Shown here: positions 11,185 to 20,699 of the stretch, in pieces
How the letters are laid out: every line of letters begins with the position of its first letter
Position numbering within the stretch: position 1 is the stretch's first letter
NCBI GenBank assembly: GCA_001910725.1
Contig: MJGA01000061.1
Coordinates: forward strand, 1 to 64,000
Reading direction: 5' to 3'
Source of the DNA: Phanerodontia chrysosporium
Taxonomy: Eukaryota; Basidiomycota; Agaricomycetes; Polyporales; Phanerochaetaceae
DNA: 64,000 nt
Program-made: the position numbers and the translations under genes
The notes under the pieces: model-generated
Databases searched by the model: none
The model's input: only the letters and a program-made list of their open reading frames with translations
What the model was told of the DNA's origin: nothing

Positions 11185-11930
11185 TTAAGAGTCTTTAGCA
11201 GCACTATCGATCCCATCCCCATGCATATACGATCCTACATAGCAAACTCTCTTACTGCAAGACGCACATGTGAATCCAGGCGTGATACCCATTATCTGTC
11301 CAGAACACTTGCCAATCGTGTCGTATGCGATCTCCGCGGATCCTTCTTGAAGGGAGGAGAGCTGGAATACGTCGTTTGATTCATTGAACGCTTTCGGAAC
11401 TCTGCTACCAACCACCACCTGCTGCTTGAGCTATGTTTGTACCATCGCTTGCCCTCGCACTGTCCAGCATTCCCAGGTTGCAATACAGCCACAAGCTGGC
11501 AGCAATCGAGTTTACGACACATTGTGTAGGGGTTTAGTGAGCCTCGCAATCCACAGCCACCAGGCATCCACTTGCATGGTTTGTTGTGCTTCTCCGTAAT
11601 ATGTGGCTGATCCGTGGGCACCTGGAAATAACATGTCTGATCCATATGTAGTTCTCTGACAGTCTCTTCGACCTTGAACTGCAGGTGACGCACGTTCAGA
11701 TGTTATACAGATGTTCTCAAAATAGGCACACCTCATCGCCAAGCAGGAGTGAGACACAGGTACAGTCTCTGTTGATTCCGTTCACTACAGTTTCCTTTCT
11801 CACATGGATTCCTCTCCATCAAGAGAATTCGAAGTATACCTGGCAATGGACGGTTACTCCCTCGGTGCCTCATCTCACCGCCGCCAGCTGTCGTAAAGCA
11901 CATGCTCCTTTCGCTCCCGACGTCGTACAT
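11185..11930 (-). pseudogene. Hypothetical Cys-containing protein, probable frameshift
   Basis: Not a recognised family. On the minus strand, about 11700-11405 reads as a Cys/Trp-rich frame (KPCKWMPGGCG, CQLVAVLQPG, CEGKRWYKH, RWWLVAE). It continues one base out of phase near 11400 as VPKAFNESNDVFQLSSLQEGS, then FTCASCSKRVCYVGSY, to a stop at 11185. The phrase runs smoothly through the junction if one base is missing, so either an assembly indel or a decayed gene is likely. An upstream exon with an ATG at 11930 is possible but unproven. Paired CxxC motifs suggest metal binding or disulfides; this is inference. Confidence 0.3.
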
Positions 11931-12271
11931 TCTCCTCGTGAGCTACATTGTTCGGCATAACTCTCTCAGATGCTTTATATGCAGACAAACGTGCGCGGCG
12001 ACCGCTATACCCCCTTTCACGTTCGTTATCGCGTCGTCAACGGGGTAAACTGATCCTCGCATCTGGCCTGCAACATGCGTCCGACGGCATCCCCGATGCG
12101 TAGAGCCGGCAGGATTACAGATAAGTTTCCGCTCGAACCATGTGGTTCTTCTTCCGTACCTCGACGCGGCTCTGTCAGAGATGTTGATGTGAACGCACCG
12201 CAGGCCTAGGGCCTTATACTTTTTCCATCGACGGCCCTCGTATCATCCGCCAGCGACACATGGCGCACCCG
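11931..12271. other. Promoter region of the metallophosphoesterase gene
   Basis: No open frame of note. Leads to the TATA box at 12272. Confidence 0.4.
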
Positions 12272-12280
12272 TATATATAA
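12272..12280 (+). promoter_or_regulatory. TATA box of the metallophosphoesterase gene
   Basis: TATATATAA about 60 bp upstream of the ATG at 12339, a normal distance for a short 5' UTR. Confidence 0.65.
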
Positions 12281-12338
12281 CTCGACAGCGCGGCGAAAGT
12301 GCGCAGGCGAGCGCACTCCGCCCCCCTCCCAGGCGACG

Positions 12339-14418
12339 ATGAAGCTCGCACCGACTTTCTTCGGTCTGCTCGCCTTCTGCACGTCCGCGTTCGCGTGCCC
12401 CGGCGAGGAAGGCCACGACCACGCCGACCACGCCCATGTCCACAAGCGTGAGTTCCCGCAGGTGCCGCTCACACCGCCCACCCGGCCGCTGGTGTGGGGC
12501 GATCTCAACATTATCCACACCACGGACTCGCACGGCTGGCTGCTCGGCCACCAAAAAGCCTCGTTCCCGGAGCCAAACTACAGGCAGGTCGTCCCCTGCG
12601 CGTCTGCTGCAGGACGCGAGCTGACTTTTTGAGTTCTGCTCAGCGGCGACTTGGGCGACTTTGCCTCTTTCGTCTCGCACATGAAGCAAATCGCGCTGGT
12701 TCGTGGCGTGTCGATCCTCTGATTGACTTGGGCTGATCGAGATCGCTCGCTGCACAGGAGAAAGATGTCGATCTACTTCTTGTTGACTCTGGTGATCTCC
12801 ACGACGGCACCGGCCTGTCCGACGGCTTCCCACCAGGCGGGGTCGATGCGCACGAAGTGGGTACCATCGCAGTGACGGACTGTCCAGGAACTAACACTCG
12901 CATCAACAAAGGCCAACAAGTTCGTCGCCCAGCTCCCGTACGACGTCATGGCCATCGGCAACCACGAGCTCTACATCTACGCGAACACGCTCGACATGTA
13001 CCAAAACTTTGTCCCGAAGCTCAAGGGCCGCTACCTGTCCTCAAACGTCAACATCACCATCGCTGACAAGCATGGCAAGCCCGTCAGCGTCCCCGTCGGC
13101 AACCGCTTCGTCAAGTTCAGGACGCGCAAGGGCCGCAAGGTCACGTCGCTCGGCGTCCTGTTCGACTTTACCGGCAACGACCACAACACGACCGTCCAAA
13201 AGGTCCAGGACATGGTCAAGGAGAGCTGGTTCAAGGAGGCCATCGCTGAAGAGCCTGACCTGTTCCTTCTCGTTGGGTAAGCTCGCGTTGTCAGATATCG
13301 ACGCCTTTGCGCTAACCTGTGTCCGTAGACACATGCCGGTCCAGCGCGACAACTGGCCTGCTGTCTTCAACGCGGTACGTGCTGTGCACCCGACCACTCC
13401 GATCCTCATCCTCGGAGGCCACTCGCACATCCGCGACTGCGTCCAGCTCGACGGTCGTTCGATGTCTCTCGAGAGCGGTCGCTACATGGAAACCGTCGGC
13501 TGGATGAGCGTCGACCTCAAGGAGAGGAACAAACATCAGAACCTGACGTTTACGCGCCGGTATCTCGACCCGAACCGCGTCACCTACGAGTTCCACACCG
13601 GTCGTAGCAACCACACCTTCGACACCTTCCAGGGCCGCGAGATCACGTCCGGCCTCGAGAAGCTCTCGAAGCGTTTCGACCTCGACTTCCTCTACGGCAC
13701 CGCCCCGCGCGACTTCACGCTCAGCCGAGACCCGTTCCCCTCGAACGGCTCCGCGCTGTCGCTACTCGTCGGGCAGGCGCTGCCCGTCGCACTCGCGATC
13801 AACAACACCCGCGCGAACATCCCGAACATCATCATCACGAACTCGGGCGAGCTGCGCTTCGACATCTACGCGGGGCCGTTCACGAAGAACGACCAGCTGA
13901 CGACGCTGCCCTTCGCGGACGCGTTCCTCTTCATTCCCAACATCACCGCAGGCGTCGCGAAGCAGGTCGTCACGACCCTCAACGGCGACGGTGCGAACGA
14001 GCGGCGCCGCGCGCTCGAGCGCCGCTACGCCGAGCTCTGGGGCCGCGGGCACGTCGACCACGTCTACCGCGAGTGGCTCGCGGACATGGACCGCCGCAGC
14101 GGGCACGAGCGCCGCGCGATGCACAACCTGACGCTCGGGTACGTCACGGACGACGCGTGCCCCGGCGTCGGCGACGACGTCCTGCACGCGCCGCTGCCCT
14201 TCTTCGACTCGCCCGACTTTGTCGCGTCGGACCCGCCGCCGGTCGCGGACGACGCACCGATCGACCTCGTGTTCATCAACTTCATCCAGGACCAGCTCCT
14301 CGGCGTGCTCAACAGCGTGCAGACGCAGAAAAACTTCACAGATGCGGACGTGCAGTCGTACTCGCCGATCCTCGCGAACGAGGCGCTCGGCTTGTTTGCG
14401 CAGAAAGTGTGGAACTAG
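12339..14418 (+). CDS. Secreted 5'-nucleotidase-like metallophosphoesterase
   Basis: Predicted extracellular or vacuolar phosphohydrolase of the 5'-nucleotidase/UshA type. Exons 12339-12583, 12644-12698, 12758-12856, 12912-13276 and 13329-14418 keep frame and give 617 aa. A signal peptide is clear ([19 protein letters not shown]). Metal-binding motifs appear in order: HTTDSHG (DxH), DSGDLHDG (GDxxD), AIGNHELY (GNHE) and [11 protein letters not shown] (GHSH). The C-terminal half matches the 5'-nucleotidase substrate domain ([18 protein letters not shown]). Many NxT/NxS sites suit secretion. The first intron has a GC donor (12584) rather than GT; the reading frame requires it. Likely role is phosphate or nucleotide scavenging; the exact substrate is unknown. 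Confidence 0.85.
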
Positions 14419-14613
14419 TGTGTGTAGCTTATTTGTATGTAATCTTGTCGCTTGTAATTGGGGACTGCTCCTATCAATCCCTGTGTGTCGCTAGCGGATG
14501 GTCGTGCGCTGGTCAGAGTACAAGCCAAGAAGGGCGCTTCGACGGGATCCTTGGTGCTTTAACCTGTCGCTGTACATTATCTGCCTGCGTGGGTGGTCTA
14601 TGCCGGATTCCGA

Positions 14614-15052
14614 CTAGGACGATGTGGTTGGCCTACCAGTCGGTCTTTTGACGGCAGTGGTTGCCATCTTCTTCCCTCTTGACTCCAGCCCACTGCATGA
14701 GAGACTTAGCTATGCACTTCGTGGAGAACATACCGTTGCATGTACTCACGCGTTCTCTAGCAAATCGTCAATATCCTTATCATCATCGAAGGCATTGTCA
14801 ATGATCTCTGTCTCTTCGTCCTCAGAGCTAGCAAGGTTAAATCACCAGCATGGCAGATGCGTGGCTTATCAGCGACGTCGTGGTCTCCGCGGCGATCAGG
14901 GTCGACCACATCCATGAAAGCACTTACGCTGTGGTGCGTTCAGTGCCCGTCACGGGAGCAGCAACCTCCGTTTCTGCGACGGCCTCGACGCCCGCAGCAG
15001 TCTGGTCAGCCGCAGTGGGCTCAGCCGATGGCTTGGTGGGCTCGTCCGACAT
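14614..15052 (-). CDS. Small acidic hypothetical protein, three exons
   Basis: Function unknown. Exons 15052-14928, 14827-14750 and 14692-14614 join in frame through canonical GT-AG introns to give 93 aa. The product starts MSDEPTKPSAEP, has an Ala/Thr/Glu-rich low-complexity N-terminus, then a very acidic core (SEDEETEIIDNAFDDD, then IDDLLENA), then a short basic tail ending TTSS. If the last intron is retained, a stop follows immediately after LLENA, giving a 67 aa version. It is probably intrinsically disordered. No TM segment or signal peptide. Confidence 0.55.
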
Positions 15053-15284
15053 GGTGGATAGGGTTAACAATGTTGACGCGCGATATCACAACGAAGCTGT
15101 ATTCGTCATTGGATACAGGCTCGCATGGCGTCTGCAACAAGGCCCGCATTGCTCCACGAGACCATAGGTACTTATATAGTAACAAAACACCCATAATCAA
15201 TAGGTCCACCGGGAGGCGACGTTGCATATCATACAGAACTGACATTCCTTTGCTAGCTCTTGAGGATCCATGTCCCACAGTAGG

Positions 15285-15665
15285 GAGATGTAGAGCAAAC
15301 AAATGTATTCCATAAAACTACAAGTACAGAAGTAATCCATCAGACCGACGTTCCACCCGCTGACAAGCATCCCGCGCGACTGAAACCAGTGCGCGCAGAA
15401 CGCGAGTCAAACGTCCTCGCGACCGCACGCCCGAGGGCGGCGGCCATGTGCTCGGTATGACGGGCGAACGCGATTGTCATCGACTGGATTTGAAGGATGT
15501 GGCATGTGTAAACATGCGAGACTCGAGTTAGAAACTATAAAATAGATCCTAGCTGAGTATGTTCTGAGGAAACAACGATGTCGGGCACGCAAATTTATAC
15601 GGCGCGTGTTTAGGGCAGGCACCGACGCCCTTGCGAAACCGCTGGACCTTCGTGGCGCCCGGCTG
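15285..15665 (-). repeat. Left arm of ~380 bp inverted repeat
   Basis: Reads on the minus strand almost identically to 19320-19700 on the plus strand, including about 250 bp with essentially no differences. Contains a TATA-like TATAAATT and a 46-codon open frame present in both arms. Confidence 0.85.
15340..15480 (-). CDS. 46-codon small ORF in left inverted-repeat arm
   Basis: ATG at 15480 (minus) to TGA at 15340-15342, product starting MTIAFARHTEHMAAALGRAV. The same peptide is encoded in the right arm; the one difference seen near the end is synonymous (TCG versus TCA). A TATA-like sequence lies about 110-120 bp upstream. Whether it is translated is unknown; a 71-codon frame in another phase is also shared between arms. 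Confidence 0.3.
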   Translation of the reverse strand: MTIAFARHTEHMAAALGRAVARTFDSRSARTGFSRAGCLSAGGTSV

Positions 15666-15838
15666 GGCACCTTCGCTTTGCAACCTCCCGGCAACTAGCA
15701 CCCGGAAGGAGAGGTCATTTTCTGCAGCAGTGCGTCATATTATCCATATTTCAAGTACAAGTCTGACCAATCTTTGTAATAGGCTTGTACCCCAGTGACT
15801 ATGTGTTCAATTAAGTGTTTCGCATGTCGCACCGTCTA

Positions 15839-16722
15839 TCACTGCTCCGCAATCAAAGCAGCCCGATGGGCATACACCCTCTGAACGTTCGGCCGCTCGA
15901 AGAGCTTCTTGTGCCACCTAAGTTGCGTCAAATGAGAGACGAGTAGTAAGTTGGAAAGTACTCACGCAGCGGTGGCTGGAAACTCTTTGTCAAAGTTGAA
16001 GCCGGGTTCCATGGCATCGGGAATGACAAAGTTGTTCCAGCTGGGGCCGCAGATCAGTTTTATACCCCCTCTTCGCGCAGCCCCAGACAACACGTACGAG
16101 ACGAAGGACAAGTCCGCAACGGTGACCTTCCCGCCGACAAGCCACTCCTGCGTGGACAGCACGCTCTCGAAGACTCCGAGCACGCGGCGGACCTCAGCTC
16201 TGAAGCGCTCTAGCACAGGCGGGAACTTCTCGGGGCTAAACAGTGCGTACCACGCCGCGTTCCCGAACGGCGGGCCCTGGCCCGACGCCTGGAAGAAGAG
16301 CCACTGCAGCTGGAAGTACTTGTCCACGCCGCCGGCAACGGAGATCGTGTGCGTGGGGTCGTAGTGGTCGACGAGGTATACGATAATCGCGTCCGACTCC
16401 CTATGTGGCGGCCGTGTCAGCAAGTGCGCGCGGACGTCGGAAGATGGGCGTCCGTACCAGAGGACGACGTCGCCGTTCTGGTGGTCGACGATCGCTGGCA
16501 CGCGGCCGTTTGGGTTGTACCTCGTATACTCAGGTGCCTTGTGCTCGCTCTTCGTGAAGTCGAGCAGGACCAGTTCGTACGGGAGCCCAAGCTCCTCTAG
16601 AATGACTGGCACTCGCCTGATCGGGACCGTCAGTAACCGTCGCCTGTCACGGTGACCGACACGCACCAGGCGTTGGGGGCCCTCCTGTGGCCAAAGAGCG
16701 TGAAGTGTTTGCCGTGGGACAT
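15839..16722 (-). CDS. Glutathione S-transferase, Ure2p-like class
   Basis: Predicted cytosolic GST conjugating or reducing electrophiles. Spliced protein starts MSHGKHFTLFGHRRAPNAW, then VPVILEELGLPYELVLLDF, the cis-Pro motif NGRVPAIVDH, the ESDAIIVYL start of helix 3, and the C-terminal alpha domain WLFFQASGQGPPFGNAAW, LVGGKVTVADLSFVS, WNNFVIPDA and WHKKLFERPNVQRVY to TGA at 15839-15841. This matches the fungal Ure2p-like layout. About four introns. A TATA box is at 16773-16780. The gene mirrors the broken copy at 18302-19190 inside an inverted duplication; the two proteins are roughly 60 percent identical. Intact, so probably the functional copy. Confidence 0.88.
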
Positions 16723-16772
16723 GTTCGCGGTGCGTCAGTGGAATGCTGCTGGACTCAACGCTTACAGCTGAC

Positions 16773-16780
16773 CATTTATA
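16773..16780 (-). promoter_or_regulatory. TATA box of the intact GST gene
   Basis: TATAAATG on the minus strand, about 50 bp upstream of the ATG. Confidence 0.6.
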
Positions 16781-17234
16781 CCCATGCTCACGAGCCCCTC
16801 CCTCATCGTACGCCTTCATGGCGTATCCTCATATCCGCCCGCGCCAACCCGTGCGGCCCCATCTCTTTACCTAGCGCATGCCACGAACAAAAGCACGACG
16901 CAGGGCGTAGCGTACTTTTCCGCGCCTCGCCCGCGTGCGGCGTTCGCAATGTGCTTTCTTGGGCGCGGTGAGATGATACTTGTGTATGCTCTGGGAGGTC
17001 CCACGACGGCAACAGCGCGACCGTGGAATATCGTATCGTGCTTCTGAGGGCCGCATCGCAAACATTCTGCCCTAATATCGAAAGATCTGACAGAAGGGAG
17101 AGGTAAAGATGTACTCATTGTACAGGCGGCGCTGCGATAACATCTGGTTGTTGCCCAAGGTTGCTCTGGAGAACGATGGTGAACGAGGAGAAGCGCTATG
17201 CAGATGTGATTATTTATGACGCTTAGATTATCAA
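16781..17234. other. Spacer between GST promoter and tRNA-Ala
   Basis: No supported gene. This part of the inverted duplication shows no obvious similarity to its mirror at 17706-18227. Confidence 0.4.
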
Positions 17235-17319
17235 GGGCACATGGTGTAGTTGGTTATCACATCCGCTTAGCATCTGTTGCGTTTGCGGGGGGTGCTGGGT
17301 TCAATTCCCAGTGTGTCCA
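17235..17319 (+). tRNA. tRNA-Ala(AGC) with 11 nt intron
   Basis: Same fold as the gene at 4822: G3:U70 pair, anticodon AGC, 11 nt intron after position 37, T loop TTCAATT. Followed by TTTT and TTTTT runs suited to Pol III termination. Identical over its whole length, intron included, to the minus-strand gene at 17621-17705. Confidence 0.92.
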
Positions 17320-17620
17320 ATTCTTTTACTTTTTATTGTAGCCCATGCTGTAGATGTCTTTTGTTATTGTCATCCTCCTCAAACCCTTGTTGATGCTCAG
17401 TTTAAAGTTATGTAGCAGCCTCTCGCCTCAGGGATGCAATCTCGATGGGTATATTCCTAGTAGTGATGTTTGCTGTCTCAGTTAAGGCAAAAAGTGAGCA
17501 AGACTGATACAAATTGTACAACATCTCACATTATACAGTACACACACATTATAAGCGATGCTAACCGTGGAACACACTTCACAGTTTGCTGAAGCGGAAG
17601 CGAAAAATAAGGAAAAATAG
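17320..17620. other. Central spacer of the inverted duplication
   Basis: About 300 bp between the two convergent tRNA-Ala genes. Not palindromic itself, no gene. Confidence 0.6.
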
Positions 17621-17705
17621 TGGACACACTGGGAATTGAACCCAGCACCCCCCGCAAACGCAACAGATGCTAAGCGGATGTGATAACCAACTACACCATG
17701 TGCCC
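17621..17705 (-). tRNA. tRNA-Ala(AGC) with 11 nt intron, inverted twin
   Basis: Exact reverse-complement copy of 17235-17319, convergent with it. Minus-strand T-runs follow. Lies close to the symmetry centre of the 15.3-19.7 kb inverted duplication. Confidence 0.92.
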
Positions 17706-18227
17706 GCGATAACCGCCCTGGCACACATACTTCCGATCGTCTCACGATGGGACAGGTGAGTTCGTCACCCGCGTCGATGACCTCCCGAGAACTCAACACC
17801 CCAGCACAGTACACGAGCCAGTCGTATGGCGCGATCCATATCCACCGAAAGTGCTCATGCACAGCAGCGGGCTACCCGCGGCCATCCCTGAGACCACGCT
17901 CGGTCACTGGCCGGCACCGAAGAACAAAAGGGATGTGCACGCCACCTCGCAATGTGCTGGCGCATTGGAGCTCGCCTGATGCGCGCAGGCATGATGGCGA
18001 TCGTGCATCCCTTCAGGGGATGATTGTGCAAGGTACAGCGCGCAGAGCAAGGGTGCCCGCGCCCGTGGACGAAACGCGGCGCGCGCATTCGTCGCGCGAT
18101 ATGGGCGTGGATGTGCACAACACGGTGCGTCGCTGTTGTCGCCGCAGAAGCCCGGGCTCACTGGACTCGTGCGTGAAGACGGGGGTTGCACGAAGGCGGA
18201 GGCTGCCGACTAATGGTGCCGCCGCGG
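17706..18227. other. Spacer upstream of GST pseudogene
   Basis: Short frames only; nothing supported. Confidence 0.4.
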
Positions 18228-18234
18228 TATAAAG
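18228..18234 (+). promoter_or_regulatory. TATA box of the GST pseudogene
   Basis: TATAAAG about 70 bp upstream of the ATG at 18302, mirroring the intact copy. Confidence 0.6.
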
Positions 18235-18301
18235 CAGCGGGAAGCGGTTGGACATGGCACGGTGCTTCGCCGAACACGCCGCAGCAAACAAGGACAAAAG
18301 G

Positions 18302-19190
18302 ATGTCGCACGGAAAGCAGTTCACGCTGTACACGCACAAGAAAGGGCCGAATGGCTGGTGAGCCCGCCCTTTTGTCTGTCTGAGGCGTGCAGACTCACGG
18401 AAAGGTTGCAGGAAGGTCGCCATCGTCCTCGAAGAACTTGGGCTGACATACGAGTCGGTGTACCTCGACTTCCAGAAGAAGGAACACATGGCCTCGGAGT
18501 ATACCAAGTACAACCCCAACGGACGTATCCCTACAATCGTCGACCATGAGAATGGCGACTACCTCCTGTAGTATGTCTCGCCTCTACGCTCGGAAGACCC
18601 CACCGACGCTGACGCTGCCGTACAGGGAGTCCGACGCAATCCTGTACTACCTCGCAGAGCGCTACGACCCCGAGCACACGATCTCTGTCGGCGACGCCGG
18701 AGAGAAGTTCCGGGTGCTGCAGTGGCTCTTCTTCCAGTCCTCTGGCCAGGGCCCGTACTTTGGGCAGGCAGCGTGATTCAAGTTCTATCACGCTGAGCAG
18801 CTGCCTAGCGCACGGGAGCGCTACCAGAACGAGATCAAGCGCGTGCTCCGCGTGCTCGAGGACGTGCTCGCGAAGCAGGAGTGGCTTGTCGGAGGCAAGG
18901 CGACCATTGCAGACCTGTCTTTCATACCGTCAGTGTGCTTTTGCCATCATAGCCGATGGTGACTTACCGAGGACAGCATAGGTGGAACTACTTTGCTGTC
19001 ATCACTATCGTCGACTCGCTTGATTTCGACGCCGAGTTCCCTGCTACTGCTGCGTAAGTGACCATGCGACTGCTCCTTCTCTCTTTCTAACCACGCCACC
19101 ACCAGCTGGCACAAGAAGCTTGTCGGCCGCCCGGCAGTGAAGAAGGTCTGCTATCAACGCAGAGCCAGCTGTATGAGCTCCGAGTACTAG
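18302..19190 (+). pseudogene. Ure2p-like GST with in-frame stop (inverted duplicate)
   Basis: Inverted paralog of the GST at 15839-16722. Starts MSHGKQFTLYTHKKGPNGW with the same intron phases, then VLEELGLTYESVYLDF, NGRIPTIVDH and WLFFQSSGQGPYFGQAA. At 18775-18777 the conserved Trp codon of the intact copy is TGA. The frame then continues as FKFYHAEQLP, WLVGGKATIADLSF, WNYFAVITIV and WHKKLVGRP to TAG at 19188-19190. Splice sites and the rest of the frame look intact, so the mutation is recent, or is a sequencing error, or is read through. As it stands the product would lose most of the alpha-helical domain. Confidence 0.8.
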
Positions 19191-19319
19191 AGCATTGTAT
19201 ATTAGTCTGACAAATCACTCTGTCCTGAACAATAACCTCAAAAATCCGAGTCGCTTTCTGAAATTGATTCATTTGCCGGACGCACTCGACCTGGAGGACA
19301 GCAGCGACAGAGCGAGTCA

Positions 19320-19700
19320 GAGGCGCCCGCGCCACGAAGGTTCAGCGGTCTCCCACGGGCGTCGGTGCCTGCCCTAAACACGCGCCGTATAAATTTGCGT
19401 GCCCGACATCGTTGTTTCCTCAGAACATACTCAGCTAGGATCTATTTTATAGTTTCTAACTCGAGTCTCGCATGTTTACACATGCCACATCCTTCAAATC
19501 CAGTCGATGACAATCGCGTTCGCCCGTCATACCGAGCACATGGCCGCCGCCCTCGGGCGTGCGGTCGCGAGGACGTTTGACTCGCGTTCTGCGCGCACTG
19601 GTTTCAGTCGCGCGGGATGCTTGTCAGCGGGTGGAACGTCAGTCTGATGGATTACCTCTGTATTTGTAGTTTCTCTTGGAATAAACTTGTCTACTGTCCT
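19320..19700 (+). repeat. Right arm of ~380 bp inverted repeat
   Basis: Mirror of 15285-15665. Ends just downstream of the GST pseudogene, so together the arms bound the inverted duplication. Confidence 0.85.
19507..19647 (+). CDS. 46-codon small ORF in right inverted-repeat arm
   Basis: Same 46-residue peptide as complement 15340-15480, ATG 19507, TGA 19645-19647, with a TATA-like TATAAATT at about 19389. Conservation in both arms is expected from the near-identity of the DNA, so it is weak evidence for translation. Confidence 0.3.
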   Translation: MTIAFARHTEHMAAALGRAVARTFDSRSARTGFSRAGCLSAGGTSV

Positions 19701-20699
19701 CTTACCTCTGCGTGAATTGCGTGTTGTTCTTCCGCCAATCACTCCACCGTCTCTACGGGTGAGGTACGTATGAGGAACTTGACTATGTACTTGGAGGCTC
19801 ACAGTATTTCTACAGTTGTCCTTGGGCTCGGCTGTTGCTTTCGAGACCGAGACTCTTCCAGTAAAGCGTGCTCCCTGTTGGGCCTGCGGACCACTCGGAA
19901 TTTTCAGCTACGTGTAGTCTTGACAGTGCCAAACATCGCCTAATCACGAGGTGAGTACCGGGCCAATTGGATGACGATAGCGCCGCCGGAGCTCTGCGTC
20001 AGGGCAATCTTTTAAATTTCACCTGGGCAACTCGTCTGCGGCCTGTCGAAGGCAGGGTTAACAAGACTAGAGCCACAAATGCACCTCTTCTCGTCAAGCG
20101 GCCTAAGCAACCACATCTACACCCTTTTCCTTCGCATGAGCCTGCCCTAGACTTCCACCAAACTCCGGGACTCGCCAGGTGGCTCATATGCAGATCCCTG
20201 CAATTTGGACACTCTCTCCCAATCCATGACGCTGAGGATGCCAACACGACTGAGGTGTTCGCGGGCCGATAGCGGCCAACCTGGACGACGTCAAATATTT
20301 CAGCAGTGCCCGCGCTACGCATATCAGGTGAGTAGTCACGCGTCACGGTTTGCCCTCCCAGACGAACGCTGAACAATTGCCCAGAACTTCTCCAGCTCCC
20401 GCTGGACCGCGACGCAGGTCAGGTTCGGTTCGACGTCCTCCAGTGACCCAGGCGACGTGAAGGCGCCACCGGCAAGAACCTGTGGAGCTACCGGTTCGGC
20501 TTCGCTCCAACGGCTTGTCAACAGAAGCACAATGGACCTTGCAGGCGTAATAACCTCTGGAGTTGACAGACCCACGGGGCGCTGCACGCGCTGGTATAGC
20601 GACTCCTCAATTCGCGCATATCTGTTTAGGGGGACTCTTGGTATGGTCTAATGCACTCGTGATGGCCGTCGCAACACTCTCCAAACACGCTTCGAAACT
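19701..20699. other. Intergenic, no gene supported
   Basis: A minus-strand frame at about 19999-20376 contains several Cys residues but no recognised motif or splice structure. Confidence 0.4.

Noticed and set aside
19365..19580. 71-codon frame in the inverted-repeat arms (also minus 15407-15622)
   Set aside because: Shared between arms only because the DNA is nearly identical; no conserved motif, and it overlaps the 46-codon frame in another phase.
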